24,316 nt of DNA from Chloroflexota bacterium. Its GTDB lineage: Bacteria > Chloroflexota > Anaerolineae > Ardenticatenales > Ardenticatenaceae. Both the position numbers and the translations under genes were made by a program. Shown one piece after another: positions 8,577-16,513 of the stretch. The stretch's first letter is position 1. The number at the start of each line of letters is the position of its first letter. The stretch lies in NCBI GenBank assembly GCA_003520455.1, contig DOUV01000872.1, positions 1 to 24,316 of the forward strand, given 5' to 3'. The notes beneath the pieces are model-generated. The model was not told where the DNA came from. It searched no databases and saw only the letters and a program-made list of their open reading frames with translations.

Positions 8577-10709
8577 ATGTTGAAAGAAGTACTCTGGTCG
8601 ATCGGCTCTCGAGACGGAAGGTCGGAAGCGCTCGTCGATACCTACACAGAACCCAATCGCCTCGGCAACGTGATCTGGAGAGTGGCGACAAGCGTTTCCG
8701 AGCCGCAGGCGCAACGATGGCCCCTCTTTCATCCCAGCGAGGCTGACCCCGACGCTGGCTATCGACTCCATCCATATTCCATCGAGTTCTTGCTGGACTC
8801 CGCTCCGGTTGTCCCCCATCTTCTGCGCATCCACTACCTGGTTATCACGCCGCGATTGCCGCACCTCGAGATGCGGGTGAATGGAGTCGCGGGCTGTGCC
8901 TGCCTGCGCCCGGCTCCGTCGCAGTCGGGGGAGATCCGCGTCCACGCCGGGCTGCACACCACAATCTATTCCGAGGCCGTGGCCGAAGTCGTCATCCCCC
9001 CGGCACTGCTGCGCCCGGGGGAGAACCGTCTCACACTCGTCTGTCGCGATGCGGGTGAGACGATCCGTGTGGAGCGAAGTGAAGCCGTCAAGCGCCTGGA
9101 CCGGATGGCCAGCAGCGCGGGCATTCTGTACCAAGGGATCACCTTCTCGCGATTGGATGAGCCCCCCTCTACGAGCGTGGCGAACCTCACGATCAGGCCT
9201 TCGGTCATCTATCGGGAGGCGGCCCAGGGGTTCCTGGTCGAGCGGTGCCAGCTCTACCTCGAGTTGAACCACGGCATCGATCCTACCCGGTTGAGCCTCT
9301 CCCTGGAGAGTGATGGCCGAACGGAACAGTTGGAGCTCTCGTTGCCGGCAACCACCTTCGGCCATCTCCACCAGGCCTTCGAGCTCTTCGACGGCGATGG
9401 GCCCGTGACGTACCGCATTCGGGGGAAAGTGAACGGAGAAGCATTCGAGCAGGCTGGGCGGTTTGCCCGGCGCCGAAAGTGGAATGTCTACCTCACTCCG
9501 CACGCTCACACCGATATTGGCTACACGCACCGGCAGTGGGAGGTCGCGGAGCGGCTCTGCCGCAACATCGACAAGGCGTTAGATCTTCTCGCCGAGAGCG
9601 GGCCAGACCAACAACCGGCCGGCCCCCGATCGTTTGCCTACCATCTCGATTCATCGTGGGCGCTCGAAACCTACCTCGCCACTCGAAGCGAGCGCAGACG
9701 GCGCCAACTGGTCGAACAGATCCGAGCGGGAGGGTTCAGCGTGCCGAGTATCTACGTCGACATGTTCACCCAGTATGCAGCGCTCGAGGATCTGATTCGA
9801 AACGGCGAATTCACAGAATCGGTTCTTCGGCCGGAGGGAATGCACACCGATTTCTCGACCGTCGTCGACGTTGCTTCGCTGACCGGCTCGTTGCCGTCAA
9901 TTCTGGAGGGATCGGGCGTTCGATACCTGGTGCACGCCAACAATCAGGATCGCGGGCCATTCCGCCTCAACGGGGGGCTGCATCGAAGCTCGCCGTTCTT
10001 CTGGGAGGGCGTGAACGGCGGGAAGGTGCTCGTCTGGTTGGCGAAGATGTACTGCGAGTTGCGGAAAGTCTGTGGCAGCCCGCCCGTCTTGAGTTCCGCC
10101 GAGCGCGGGCTCGAGATGTGGCTCGACGAGTACGAAACCGCCGAGTACGCGCCCGACGCCGTGCTGCTGTACGGCCAGGAGGCGGATAACACCGACCTCG
10201 ATCCACAACCGGTGAGCTTCGTGAAGCGCTGGAATGAGACGTACGCCTATCCGAAGTTGATCGCCTGCAACGTCAGCGAGTTCTTCCGGACCGTAGAGGA
10301 GCGCTTCGGCGCGACACTACGGACGGTTAAGGGTGACGGCGGGGCGTACTGGGAAGATGGTGTCGGTTCGAGCATCGTGCCGTCGATGCAGGTGCGCGGG
10401 GTACAGGCGATGCTCCCGGCCGCCGAGCGGCTGGAAGCGCTCGCCGTCCTGCACAACGAGGAGCGGGTCTACCCCGCACAGGACTTCGACGAGGCCTGGC
10501 GCCAACTTCTGCTCTTCGACGAGCACACCTGGGGCGCTTTCCTGAGCTGCCGCGATCCGGACGCTCTCCTCCAGCAGGACCAATGGGCCATCAAGGAGCA
10601 CATGGCGCGAGATCGCGGTGGAACCGGACGGGACGCTCTGCGTGGTCGTGCCGGCCTGGGGGCGGGCGACGGTTCGAATCCTGGTCGAGACGCCATCTCA
10701 CGTCCCTGA
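8577..10709 (+). CDS. GH38 alpha-mannosidase (second copy), apparently C-terminally truncated
   Basis: The ORF encodes 710 residues from the ATG at 8577. An earlier frame start at 8385 would overlap the previous gene. Residues 1-290 form beta-rich accessory domains, with the carbohydrate-binding-like stretch ALLRPGENRLTLV. The GH38 catalytic domain begins at NVYLTPHAHTDIGYTH, where His311 and Asp313 are the H-x-D metal ligands. Asp431 in VVDVASLTGSLPS aligns with the nucleophile position, and LLFDEHTWGAF is a late conserved stretch. After residue 676 (around 10605) the translation becomes low-complexity Arg/Gly-rich and stops at 10709, while another frame carries a sensible protein tail. The usual C-terminal beta domains appear to be missing, so activity is doubtful. 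Whether this is true decay or an assembly error cannot be told here. Confidence 0.8.
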   Translation: MLKEVLWSIGSRDGRSEALVDTYTEPNRLGNVIWRVATSVSEPQAQRWPLFHPSEADPDAGYRLHPYSIEFLLDSAPVVPHLLRIHYLVITPRLPHLEMRVNGVAGCACLRPAPSQSGEIRVHAGLHTTIYSEAVAEVVIPPALLRPGENRLTLVCRDAGETIRVERSEAVKRLDRMASSAGILYQGITFSRLDEPPSTSVANLTIRPSVIYREAAQGFLVERCQLYLELNHGIDPTRLSLSLESDGRTEQLELSLPATTFGHLHQAFELFDGDGPVTYRIRGKVNGEAFEQAGRFARRRKWNVYLTPHAHTDIGYTHRQWEVAERLCRNIDKALDLLAESGPDQQPAGPRSFAYHLDSSWALETYLATRSERRRRQLVEQIRAGGFSVPSIYVDMFTQYAALEDLIRNGEFTESVLRPEGMHTDFSTVVDVASLTGSLPSILEGSGVRYLVHANNQDRGPFRLNGGLHRSSPFFWEGVNGGKVLVWLAKMYCELRKVCGSPPVLSSAERGLEMWLDEYETAEYAPDAVLLYGQEADNTDLDPQPVSFVKRWNETYAYPKLIACNVSEFFRTVEERFGATLRTVKGDGGAYWEDGVGSSIVPSMQVRGVQAMLPAAERLEALAVLHNEERVYPAQDFDEAWRQLLLFDEHTWGAFLSCRDPDALLQQDQWAIKEHMARDRGGTGRDALRGRAGLGAGDGSNPGRDAISRP

Positions 10710-10740
10710 GGAAGACGTTGGATCGCCGTCAGAGTGTTGA
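10606..10740 (+). pseudogene. Out-of-frame C-terminal tail of the second GH38 gene
   Basis: In the +1 frame relative to the upstream ORF the sequence reads REIAVEPDGTLCVVV, then PAWGRATVRILVET, ending at a TGA at 738-740. Its alternating hydrophobic pattern and PAWGRATVR resemble the final beta strands of a GH38-type C-terminal domain, whereas the ORF frame itself is Arg/Gly-rich here. I infer that a segment of several hundred bases between about 10600 and 10610 has been lost together with the reading frame. The assignment to GH38 is inference. Confidence 0.5.
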
Positions 10741-10859
10741 CGCGCGCATGGATTGTCCAGGTCTCGACGCGATGCATGATCCGGCAGAGAACGCACGCGT
10801 TACGCATCAGAAACAGCTGAAGACCCATTGACGAGGAGCGTGAGCACTTATTATTCACC

Positions 10860-10879
10860 GGCCCACGCGCCGGTGGGCC
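10860..10879. repeat. Short inverted repeat before the third GH38 gene
   Basis: GGCCCAC and GTGGGCC form a 7-bp stem with a 6-nt loop. An alternative CACCGG/CCGGTG pairing overlaps it. It lies in the 179-bp gap 10741-10919, 40 bases upstream of the next start, and has no T-run. Nothing else was recognised in that gap. Confidence 0.45.
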
Positions 10880-10919
10880 CCGAACGGTTATTCATGCGAC
10901 TTGTGTAGAAAGGGCTGTC

Positions 10920-13427
10920 GTGGTGAAAGACAAAGTCTTGCACATGATTGGGAATGCGCATCTGGATCCGGTCTGGCTGTGGCAGTGGCAGGAGGGGTTC
11001 CAGGAGACCAAAGCCACCTTCCGCTCGGCGCTGGACCGAATGAAAGAGTACGACGATTTCATATTCACCTCGAGCACGGCGGCGAAATACGAGTGGATCG
11101 AGAAGAACGATCCGCAAATGTTCGGGGAAATCAAAGAGCGCGTTGCCGAGGGACGCTGGCAGATTGTGGGCGGCTGGTGGGTTCAGGCCGATTGCAACCT
11201 TCCAGGCGGCGAATCGTTCGTTCGGCAGGCCTTGTACGGCCAACGCTATTTCAAAGAGAAACTCGGTGTGACCGCCAGAGTCGGCTACAACGTGGACAGC
11301 TTCGGCCATCACGGCATGCTCCCCCAGATCCTCAAAAAGAGTGGGCTGGAGTACTACGTCTTCATGCGACCCGCGCCCCACGAGAAGGGTCTCCCGGGCC
11401 CGCTCTTCTGGTGGGAGTCCCACGACGGGTCGCGCGTGCTCGCCTACCGGATCCCGTTCGAATACTGCTCATCCGGGGCGGATTTGGAAAAGTACGTCCT
11501 CCGCTGCGCCGGCGAGCTCAAGGAGCCGTTCAACGAGCTCATGTGCTTCTACGGCGTCGGCAACCACGGCGGCGGTCCCACGCGGGCGAACCTGGAAAGC
11601 ATCCACCGGCTGAATCGTGAGCCCGACCTGCCAGAGCTGGTCTTGAGCACGCCGGACTGCTTCTTCCGCAGGATCTGCACCAAAGCGCTGCCGCTCCCCG
11701 TGGTCCATGACGACTTGCAGAACCACGCCATCGGCTGCTACGCCGCGCACTCAGGGGTCAAACGGTGGAACCGCCAGGCGGAGACCCTGCTGGTGACGGC
11801 GGAGAAGTTCTCCGCGATTGCCGAGCGCGTGACGGGACAACCCTACCCGACCGACTTTGCCCAGGCCTGGAAGGACGTCCTCTTCAATCAATTCCACGAC
11901 ATCCTGGCCGGTACCAGTATCGAGGCCGCCTACGAAGACGCCCGCAACATGTACGGCGAGGCGCTGTCCATCGCCGGCCGCGGGCTCAACTACGCCATCC
12001 AATCGCTGGCGTGGAAGATCGACATCGAGCCGGAGGCAGGGATGCGGCCGGTTGTGGTCTTCAACCCCCACTCGTGGCCCAGTCGGGTGAACGTCGAGTT
12101 GGAGTTTGGCGTGCTCCACGACGGAAGCATTCTGGTGGACGACGAGGGTCGCCGGGTGCCGATGCAAACCGTCCAATCCTGGGCGGCCGCCAGAAGAAGA
12201 AATCGCTTGAGCTTCATTGCCGACCTCCCGCCGATCGGCTACCGCGTCTACCGTGTGCTTCCCGGGTCGGCACCGAGCGAGGTGCAGCCGATCCAGGCCA
12301 CCGACACCTCGCTGGAGAATGACCGCTACCGGCTCGAGCTCGATCCCAATACCGGGTGGATCTCCAGCCTCTACGACAAGAAAAAGCAGTTCCAGCTCTT
12401 TCGCGGCGCGGCCGCGCGGCCGGTTGTCATCGACGATACCAGCGACACCTGGGGCCACGATATCTTCCATTTCAACATCGTGGCCGGCGCTTTCACCGCC
12501 CGGAGCGTCAGGCTGGTCGAGCACGGCCCGGTCAAATCGGTGATTCGTGTGGAGAGCGAGTACGGTGCCTCGCAACTGATTCAAGACTTTACGATGTACC
12601 GCGAACTCGACCAGATTGATGTCGTCGCGACAGTCGACTGGCACGAGCATTTCAAGCTGCTGAAGCTCAGCTTCCCGGTCAATCTGGACTTTATCAGGAC
12701 AACCTTCGAGATCCCTTACGGCCACATCGAACGCGAGGCGAACGGTTTGGAACAGCCGGGACAGAGCTGGATTGATCTCTCGGGCGTGGCGAACGGCTTG
12801 GGCGATCTCTACGGCCTCAGCATCTTGAACGATAGCAAGTACAGCTTCGACGTGCACAATAAAGAAGCGAGCCTGACCGTTCTGCGCAGCCCGATCTACG
12901 CTCACCACACTCCATTTGTCCCGCCGCCGCAGGGGAACTACGCTTTCATCGACCAGGGCATCCAACGCTTCACTTACACGCTCTTGCCGCACGTAGCGAG
13001 TTGGGAACAAGCGGGAACGGTGAAGCGTGCCGCCGAGTTGAATCAGCGGCCGATCACCTTGATCGAGACCTTCCACGAGGGCTCGTTGCCGCAGCAAGAT
13101 TCCTATCTCTCGGTCGATCGAGACAACGTTATCGTGAGCGTGGTCAAGAGGGCGGAGGACAACGACGATATGATTGTCCGTTGTTACGAGACCGATCGGG
13201 TGGCCACCCAGGCCAGAATCTGTCTCCCCAGGTGGAATCGTACCATCACGGCGGTGTTCGCCCCCTGTGAGATCAAGACCTTCCGGGTTCCCAGGGATGA
13301 GACGCTGCCCGTCGTCGAAACCGATCTCCTCGAATGGTCGGAGGTCTGGGCTCAAGAGGGGGTGTCCCCGCGGCGGCGCCGCGGGGACACCCCCTCCGCC
13401 CCACTTTCTATGACGGACGGAGGCTAA
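10920..13427 (+). CDS. GH38 alpha-mannosidase (third copy)
   Basis: This 835-residue alpha-mannosidase belongs to a GH38 type distinct from the other two copies. MIGNAHLDPVWLWQW places the metal ligands at His14 and Asp16. YNVDSFGHHGMLPQIL places the candidate nucleophile at Asp126. FNQFHDILAGTSIEAAYED supplies the second metal-ligand region, and VVVFNPHSWPSRVNVE opens the beta-sandwich part. GAAAGGG at 10908-10914 supports a GTG start at 10920; the adjacent GTG at 10923 fits equally well. No signal peptide is seen. The last 25 residues, rich in Arg, Gly and Pro, are encoded by a perfect hairpin, and the natural terminus may have been near ETDLLEW at about 13340. The stop at 13425-13427 directly abuts the GH2 gene. 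Confidence 0.92.
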   Translation: MVKDKVLHMIGNAHLDPVWLWQWQEGFQETKATFRSALDRMKEYDDFIFTSSTAAKYEWIEKNDPQMFGEIKERVAEGRWQIVGGWWVQADCNLPGGESFVRQALYGQRYFKEKLGVTARVGYNVDSFGHHGMLPQILKKSGLEYYVFMRPAPHEKGLPGPLFWWESHDGSRVLAYRIPFEYCSSGADLEKYVLRCAGELKEPFNELMCFYGVGNHGGGPTRANLESIHRLNREPDLPELVLSTPDCFFRRICTKALPLPVVHDDLQNHAIGCYAAHSGVKRWNRQAETLLVTAEKFSAIAERVTGQPYPTDFAQAWKDVLFNQFHDILAGTSIEAAYEDARNMYGEALSIAGRGLNYAIQSLAWKIDIEPEAGMRPVVVFNPHSWPSRVNVELEFGVLHDGSILVDDEGRRVPMQTVQSWAAARRRNRLSFIADLPPIGYRVYRVLPGSAPSEVQPIQATDTSLENDRYRLELDPNTGWISSLYDKKKQFQLFRGAAARPVVIDDTSDTWGHDIFHFNIVAGAFTARSVRLVEHGPVKSVIRVESEYGASQLIQDFTMYRELDQIDVVATVDWHEHFKLLKLSFPVNLDFIRTTFEIPYGHIEREANGLEQPGQSWIDLSGVANGLGDLYGLSILNDSKYSFDVHNKEASLTVLRSPIYAHHTPFVPPPQGNYAFIDQGIQRFTYTLLPHVASWEQAGTVKRAAELNQRPITLIETFHEGSLPQQDSYLSVDRDNVIVSVVKRAEDNDDMIVRCYETDRVATQARICLPRWNRTITAVFAPCEIKTFRVPRDETLPVVETDLLEWSEVWAQEGVSPRRRRGDTPSAPLSMTDGG
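13356..13396. repeat. Perfect 19-bp palindromic hairpin inside the end of the GH38 ORF
   Basis: The left arm 13356-13374 (GAGGGGGTGTCCCCGCGGC) is exactly complementary to 13378-13396, with a 3-nt GGC loop. No mismatch is seen across 19 pairs. It lies within the last coding bases of the third GH38 ORF and 31 bp before the next start. There is no T-run after it. It may be a terminator-like or REP-like element that has become translated. Confidence 0.85.
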
Positions 13428-14725
13428 ATGAACCGGCGAGTGTTGTTGAACGGAAACGATTGGCAGTTGAAGGGATTCATCGGTGAGGATTGGATGTGGC
13501 ACAATGTCCACAAGCCTGGCAGCCCCGATGTTCGCTGGTGGCACCGAGGGACCGTTCCGGGTAGCGTCCACAACGATCTCTGGCGGGCCGGCGAGATTCC
13601 CGATCCCTACTATGAGCGCAACAGCCTGCTGATTGAGTGGGTCCCGGAGCGGACCTGGGTGTATAAGAAGACCTTCTTCGTGGACCGCACCGAGAAGGGC
13701 AAGCGAGTCCATCTCCATTTCAAGGGCGTCGATTACGCAGCCCGCTTCTTTCTCAACGGCCAACTCCTGGGCTCTCACCAGAGCATGTACACCCCGGCGG
13801 TGTTCGAGGTGGGCGACAGGCTGCGGTACGGCGAGGAGAACCTGCTGGCGGTGGTGTTCGATCCGGCCCCTCACGAGCAGCCGCAGATCGGCAGAACCAG
13901 CCAGGTGCGCACCCACAAGAGCCGGATGACCTACTGGTGGGATTTCTGCCCGCGCTGGGCGCCCTGCGCCGGGTGGTCGAGCGGCTCAATCCCGACCGCT
14001 CCTGGCTACCGACGTCGCCCTCCGGTCCGAGCTTCGGCAACGGCCTGGACACCATCGCGCGGGACCCTCTCAGCCTGCACGACGTCCACGGCCCCTGGGA
14101 GCACCAGGGCTTGACCGGCCAGTGCACGTTCTACAACCGGGGGACTTCCCTCTTCCACAGCGAGTTCGGAGTGGAAGGCATCACAAACCTGTCGGCACTC
14201 AACACTTCCATCGCGAAAGCGAGCCAGTGGCCGGTCAGTCGTGACAACCCGGTGCTGTTTCACCGCGGCTTGTGGTGGATCAAGGAGTCCCGACTGGAAG
14301 AGGCGTTTGGGGAGATCCGCGGCATCGAAACAGTTGTCGCGGCGAGCCAGTTGCTTCAGGCGGAGGGGCTCCGCTACGCCATCGAGTCGAACCGGCGACG
14401 CAAGTACCAGAACAGTGGATCGATCCCATGGCAGTTCAACGAGCCATACCCGAATGGCCACTGTACCTCCGCCGTGGATTACTACGCCGAGCCGAAGGCA
14501 ACCTACTATGCGATCGCCCGCGCATACGAGCCCGTCCGCGTCATGGCCCAATTCCCCGCGCAGGCGTGGGGGGGGCACCTGGTCTGCCTGAGCACCTATC
14601 CCCGCCTCGACGATCAGTTGCGCTCTCTCAACCACCTTGGTATAGTCGAGCCTCCGGCATTCTCAACGGATCGCCCGATGGCGTGCGGCTCGCGCTCACC
14701 TTGGGCGACAGCAGGCTCATCGTGA
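13428..14725 (+). pseudogene. Broken GH2 beta-mannosidase-like gene with internal deletions
   Basis: The 5' part (13428 to about 13960) encodes the sugar-binding N-terminal domain of a GH2 beta-mannosidase: LNGNDWQLKGF, PGSVHNDLWRAGEIPDPYY, FKGVDYAARFFLNG and TYWWDFCPRW. That frame then loses sense and stops at 14114. A different frame (in register with 13937-14725) resumes with ALRRVVERLNPDRSWLPTSP and continues through FHSEFGVEG, whose Glu fits the GH2 nucleophile, and IPWQFNEPYPN. The immunoglobulin-like domain and much of the barrel, including the acid/base Glu region, are absent; I estimate roughly 300 residues from family length. After AQFPAQAWGG, near an eight-G run around 14570, the family pattern is lost again. 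ACGGAGG precedes the ATG, which abuts the GH38 stop codon. The protein as read cannot be active. Confidence 0.75.
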
Positions 14726-14865
14726 AGGGCCCTTGGGCCTTCCATAGAACAGGGAGTGACAGACTTCAGTGAGCAGCGTGTGTCGCTGCAGCCGGACACT
14801 CGGGCGCCGTGATAGGCGACTGTGGGGCGAGCGGCCGGCTGCGGTTGCCGCGGGAGGAGAGATAG

Positions 14866-15534
14866 ATGGCCAGGACGTTGGCCCTCATTCACACAGTCAG
14901 TTCGCTGGCGCCGGTTTTTACCACGCTGTGGAAGGAAGCGATGCCCGACGTGAAGGTCTTCAACATCGTCGATGAGAGCCTGATCAACAACACTATCGCC
15001 GCCAACCGCCTGACACCGACCACGGCCCGGCGACTCGCGCGGTACATCGAGTCGGCCGAGGAGGGCGGCGCCGACGCCGTGATGGTGACCTGCTCCTCGG
15101 TCGGCCCGGCGGTCGAGGCGGCCCGCCCCTTCGTGAACATCCCGGTCATGCGCGTCGATCAGCCCATGGCCGACCTCGCCGTGGCCATGGGTCGGCGAAT
15201 CGGCGTCATCGCCACCCTCGCTACCACGCTCGAACCTACGACCGAATTGGTTCGCGCAAGCGCAGCGGCCCACGGCCGGGAGGTCGACGTCATCCCGTAT
15301 CTGTGCGAGGGTGCTTTTCAGGCCGTTGTCGCCGGCGACACGGAAACCCACGACCGGATCGTCACGGCAGGGCTGAAGGAACTGATGCGCAAAGTCGATG
15401 TGATCGTGCTGGCCCAGGCCTCGATGGCCCGTGTGGTCGATGCACTCTCGGAGGAAGAGAAGCGCGTGGCGCTTCTCTCCAGCCCGCGGCTGGGCGTGGA
15501 GGGTGCCAAGAAGATGATCGATGAGTTGAGGTGA
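14866..15534 (+). CDS. Asp/Glu/hydantoin racemase superfamily protein
   Basis: This 222-residue protein has the two-lobed pseudo-symmetric fold pattern of the Asp/Glu racemase superfamily. The N-terminal lobe carries the conserved cysteine in VMVTCSSVG (Cys76), and RRIGVIATLATT opens the second lobe. The equivalent second catalytic cysteine is replaced: VIVLAQASMARV has Ala185 where two-cysteine racemases have Cys. This suggests a one-cysteine chemistry, such as a decarboxylase or isomerase, or a non-racemase role. GGGAGGAG lies about six bases before the ATG. Its stop overlaps or closely abuts the next gene, so the two are translationally linked and probably work on the same metabolite. The 140 bp upstream (14726-14865) holds no recognised gene. 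Confidence 0.75.
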   Translation: MARTLALIHTVSSLAPVFTTLWKEAMPDVKVFNIVDESLINNTIAANRLTPTTARRLARYIESAEEGGADAVMVTCSSVGPAVEAARPFVNIPVMRVDQPMADLAVAMGRRIGVIATLATTLEPTTELVRASAAAHGREVDVIPYLCEGAFQAVVAGDTETHDRIVTAGLKELMRKVDVIVLAQASMARVVDALSEEEKRVALLSSPRLGVEGAKKMIDELR

Positions 15535-15539
15535 ACCGA

Positions 15540-16337
15540 ATGACCCTACACTATGCGCCCAACCTGACCATGCTCTACACCGAGGTCCCGCTCCTGGCGC
15601 GCTTCGCCCGCGCGGCAGCGTCCGGCTTCACAGCGGTCGAGGTCCAGTTCCCCTACGAGGCGGGCATCGAAAATGTGAAAGGCCGGCTGGACGAGACGGG
15701 ATTGAGGCTCGTCCTCTTCAACCTGCCGCCTGGAGATACCGCCGCCGGGGAGTTGGGCACGCTCAGCAACCCGGCCCGGCGCGATTACTTCCGCCAGAGC
15801 TTCGAGACGGCCCTCACGGCGGCGGTCCACCTGAACTGCACCCAACTCAACACCCTGTTCGGGCAGAAGGTGCCGGAACTCGACCCGGCCGCGCAGATTG
15901 AGTGCGCCGTGGAGAATCTGGCCTGGGCGGTGCCGCTTGCGGCGCAGGCGGGCGTGACGCTCCTGCTGGAGCCGCTCAACTTCGTCGACTGGCCTCATTT
16001 CTTTCTGCACCACACTGCGACCGCGGTGGAGGTCGTGACCGCCGTAGGCCAGCCCCAGGTCAAGGTGCAATACGACGTCTACCACGCGCAGATGGCCGAG
16101 GGCAACCTGATCAACACCATTACAACCTTCTTCCCCCACATCGGCCACATCCAGATCGCCGACGTGCCCGGCCGCCACGAGCCCGGAACCGGCGAGATCA
16201 ACTACCCGGCCATCTTCGCGGCCCTCGAGAAGCTCAACTACAGCGGCTACATTGGGCTCGAGTACAAGCCCTCGAGCACCACCGAGGCATCATTGGACTG
16301 GCTCCCACGCGAGGCACGGCAGAGCCGGCCGGAATGA
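15540..16337 (+). CDS. Hydroxypyruvate isomerase / 2-oxo-tetronate isomerase-like TIM barrel
   Basis: This 265-residue protein belongs to the xylose-isomerase-like TIM-barrel superfamily, most like Hyi/OtnI. The start MTLHYAPNLTMLYTEVPLLA matches the opening of that family. TLLLEPLN gives Glu144 and IGLEYKP gives Glu241, the expected metal-binding/catalytic glutamates. HIQIADVPGRHEPGTGEINY supplies the conserved His-rich strand and the GEINY motif. ATG at 15540 is chosen because it matches the family N-terminus and has GAGG eight bases upstream; a GTG at 15531 overlapping the previous stop is possible. It is the last gene of the plus-strand cluster and ends 49 bp before a strong terminator. 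With the preceding racemase-like gene it suggests processing of a short-chain sugar acid or keto-sugar. Confidence 0.85.
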   Translation: MTLHYAPNLTMLYTEVPLLARFARAAASGFTAVEVQFPYEAGIENVKGRLDETGLRLVLFNLPPGDTAAGELGTLSNPARRDYFRQSFETALTAAVHLNCTQLNTLFGQKVPELDPAAQIECAVENLAWAVPLAAQAGVTLLLEPLNFVDWPHFFLHHTATAVEVVTAVGQPQVKVQYDVYHAQMAEGNLINTITTFFPHIGHIQIADVPGRHEPGTGEINYPAIFAALEKLNYSGYIGLEYKPSSTTEASLDWLPREARQSRPE

Positions 16338-16386
16338 GCACCCTCGCCGGCTGGAACGAGGCGAGAGCTCGCAGCACGCGACTGAA

Positions 16387-16417
16387 GGGCGCCGGATTCT
16401 CTCCGGCGCCCTTTTTT
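16387..16417 (+). terminator. Rho-independent terminator of the glycosidase cluster
   Basis: GGGCGCCGGA pairs with TCCGGCGCCC over 10 bp with a TTCTC loop, followed by six T residues on the plus strand. It lies 49 bp after the isomerase stop and before the convergent cysH gene. The T-run is only on the plus strand, so it mainly ends the glycosidase transcript. Confidence 0.95.
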
Positions 16418-16513
16418 CATCGCCCGCGAGCCGATCGATCCGTTCGGGCAGTCGTCTCCTCGTGCCCCACTGCATCCCGCAGCCCGCTCCCGTCCCGGAA
16501 CGAGTGAGCCGGT

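Noticed and set aside
11751..13916. 721-residue antisense ORF opposite the third GH38
   Set aside because: There is no recognisable domain, and the sense strand carries catalytic motifs throughout.
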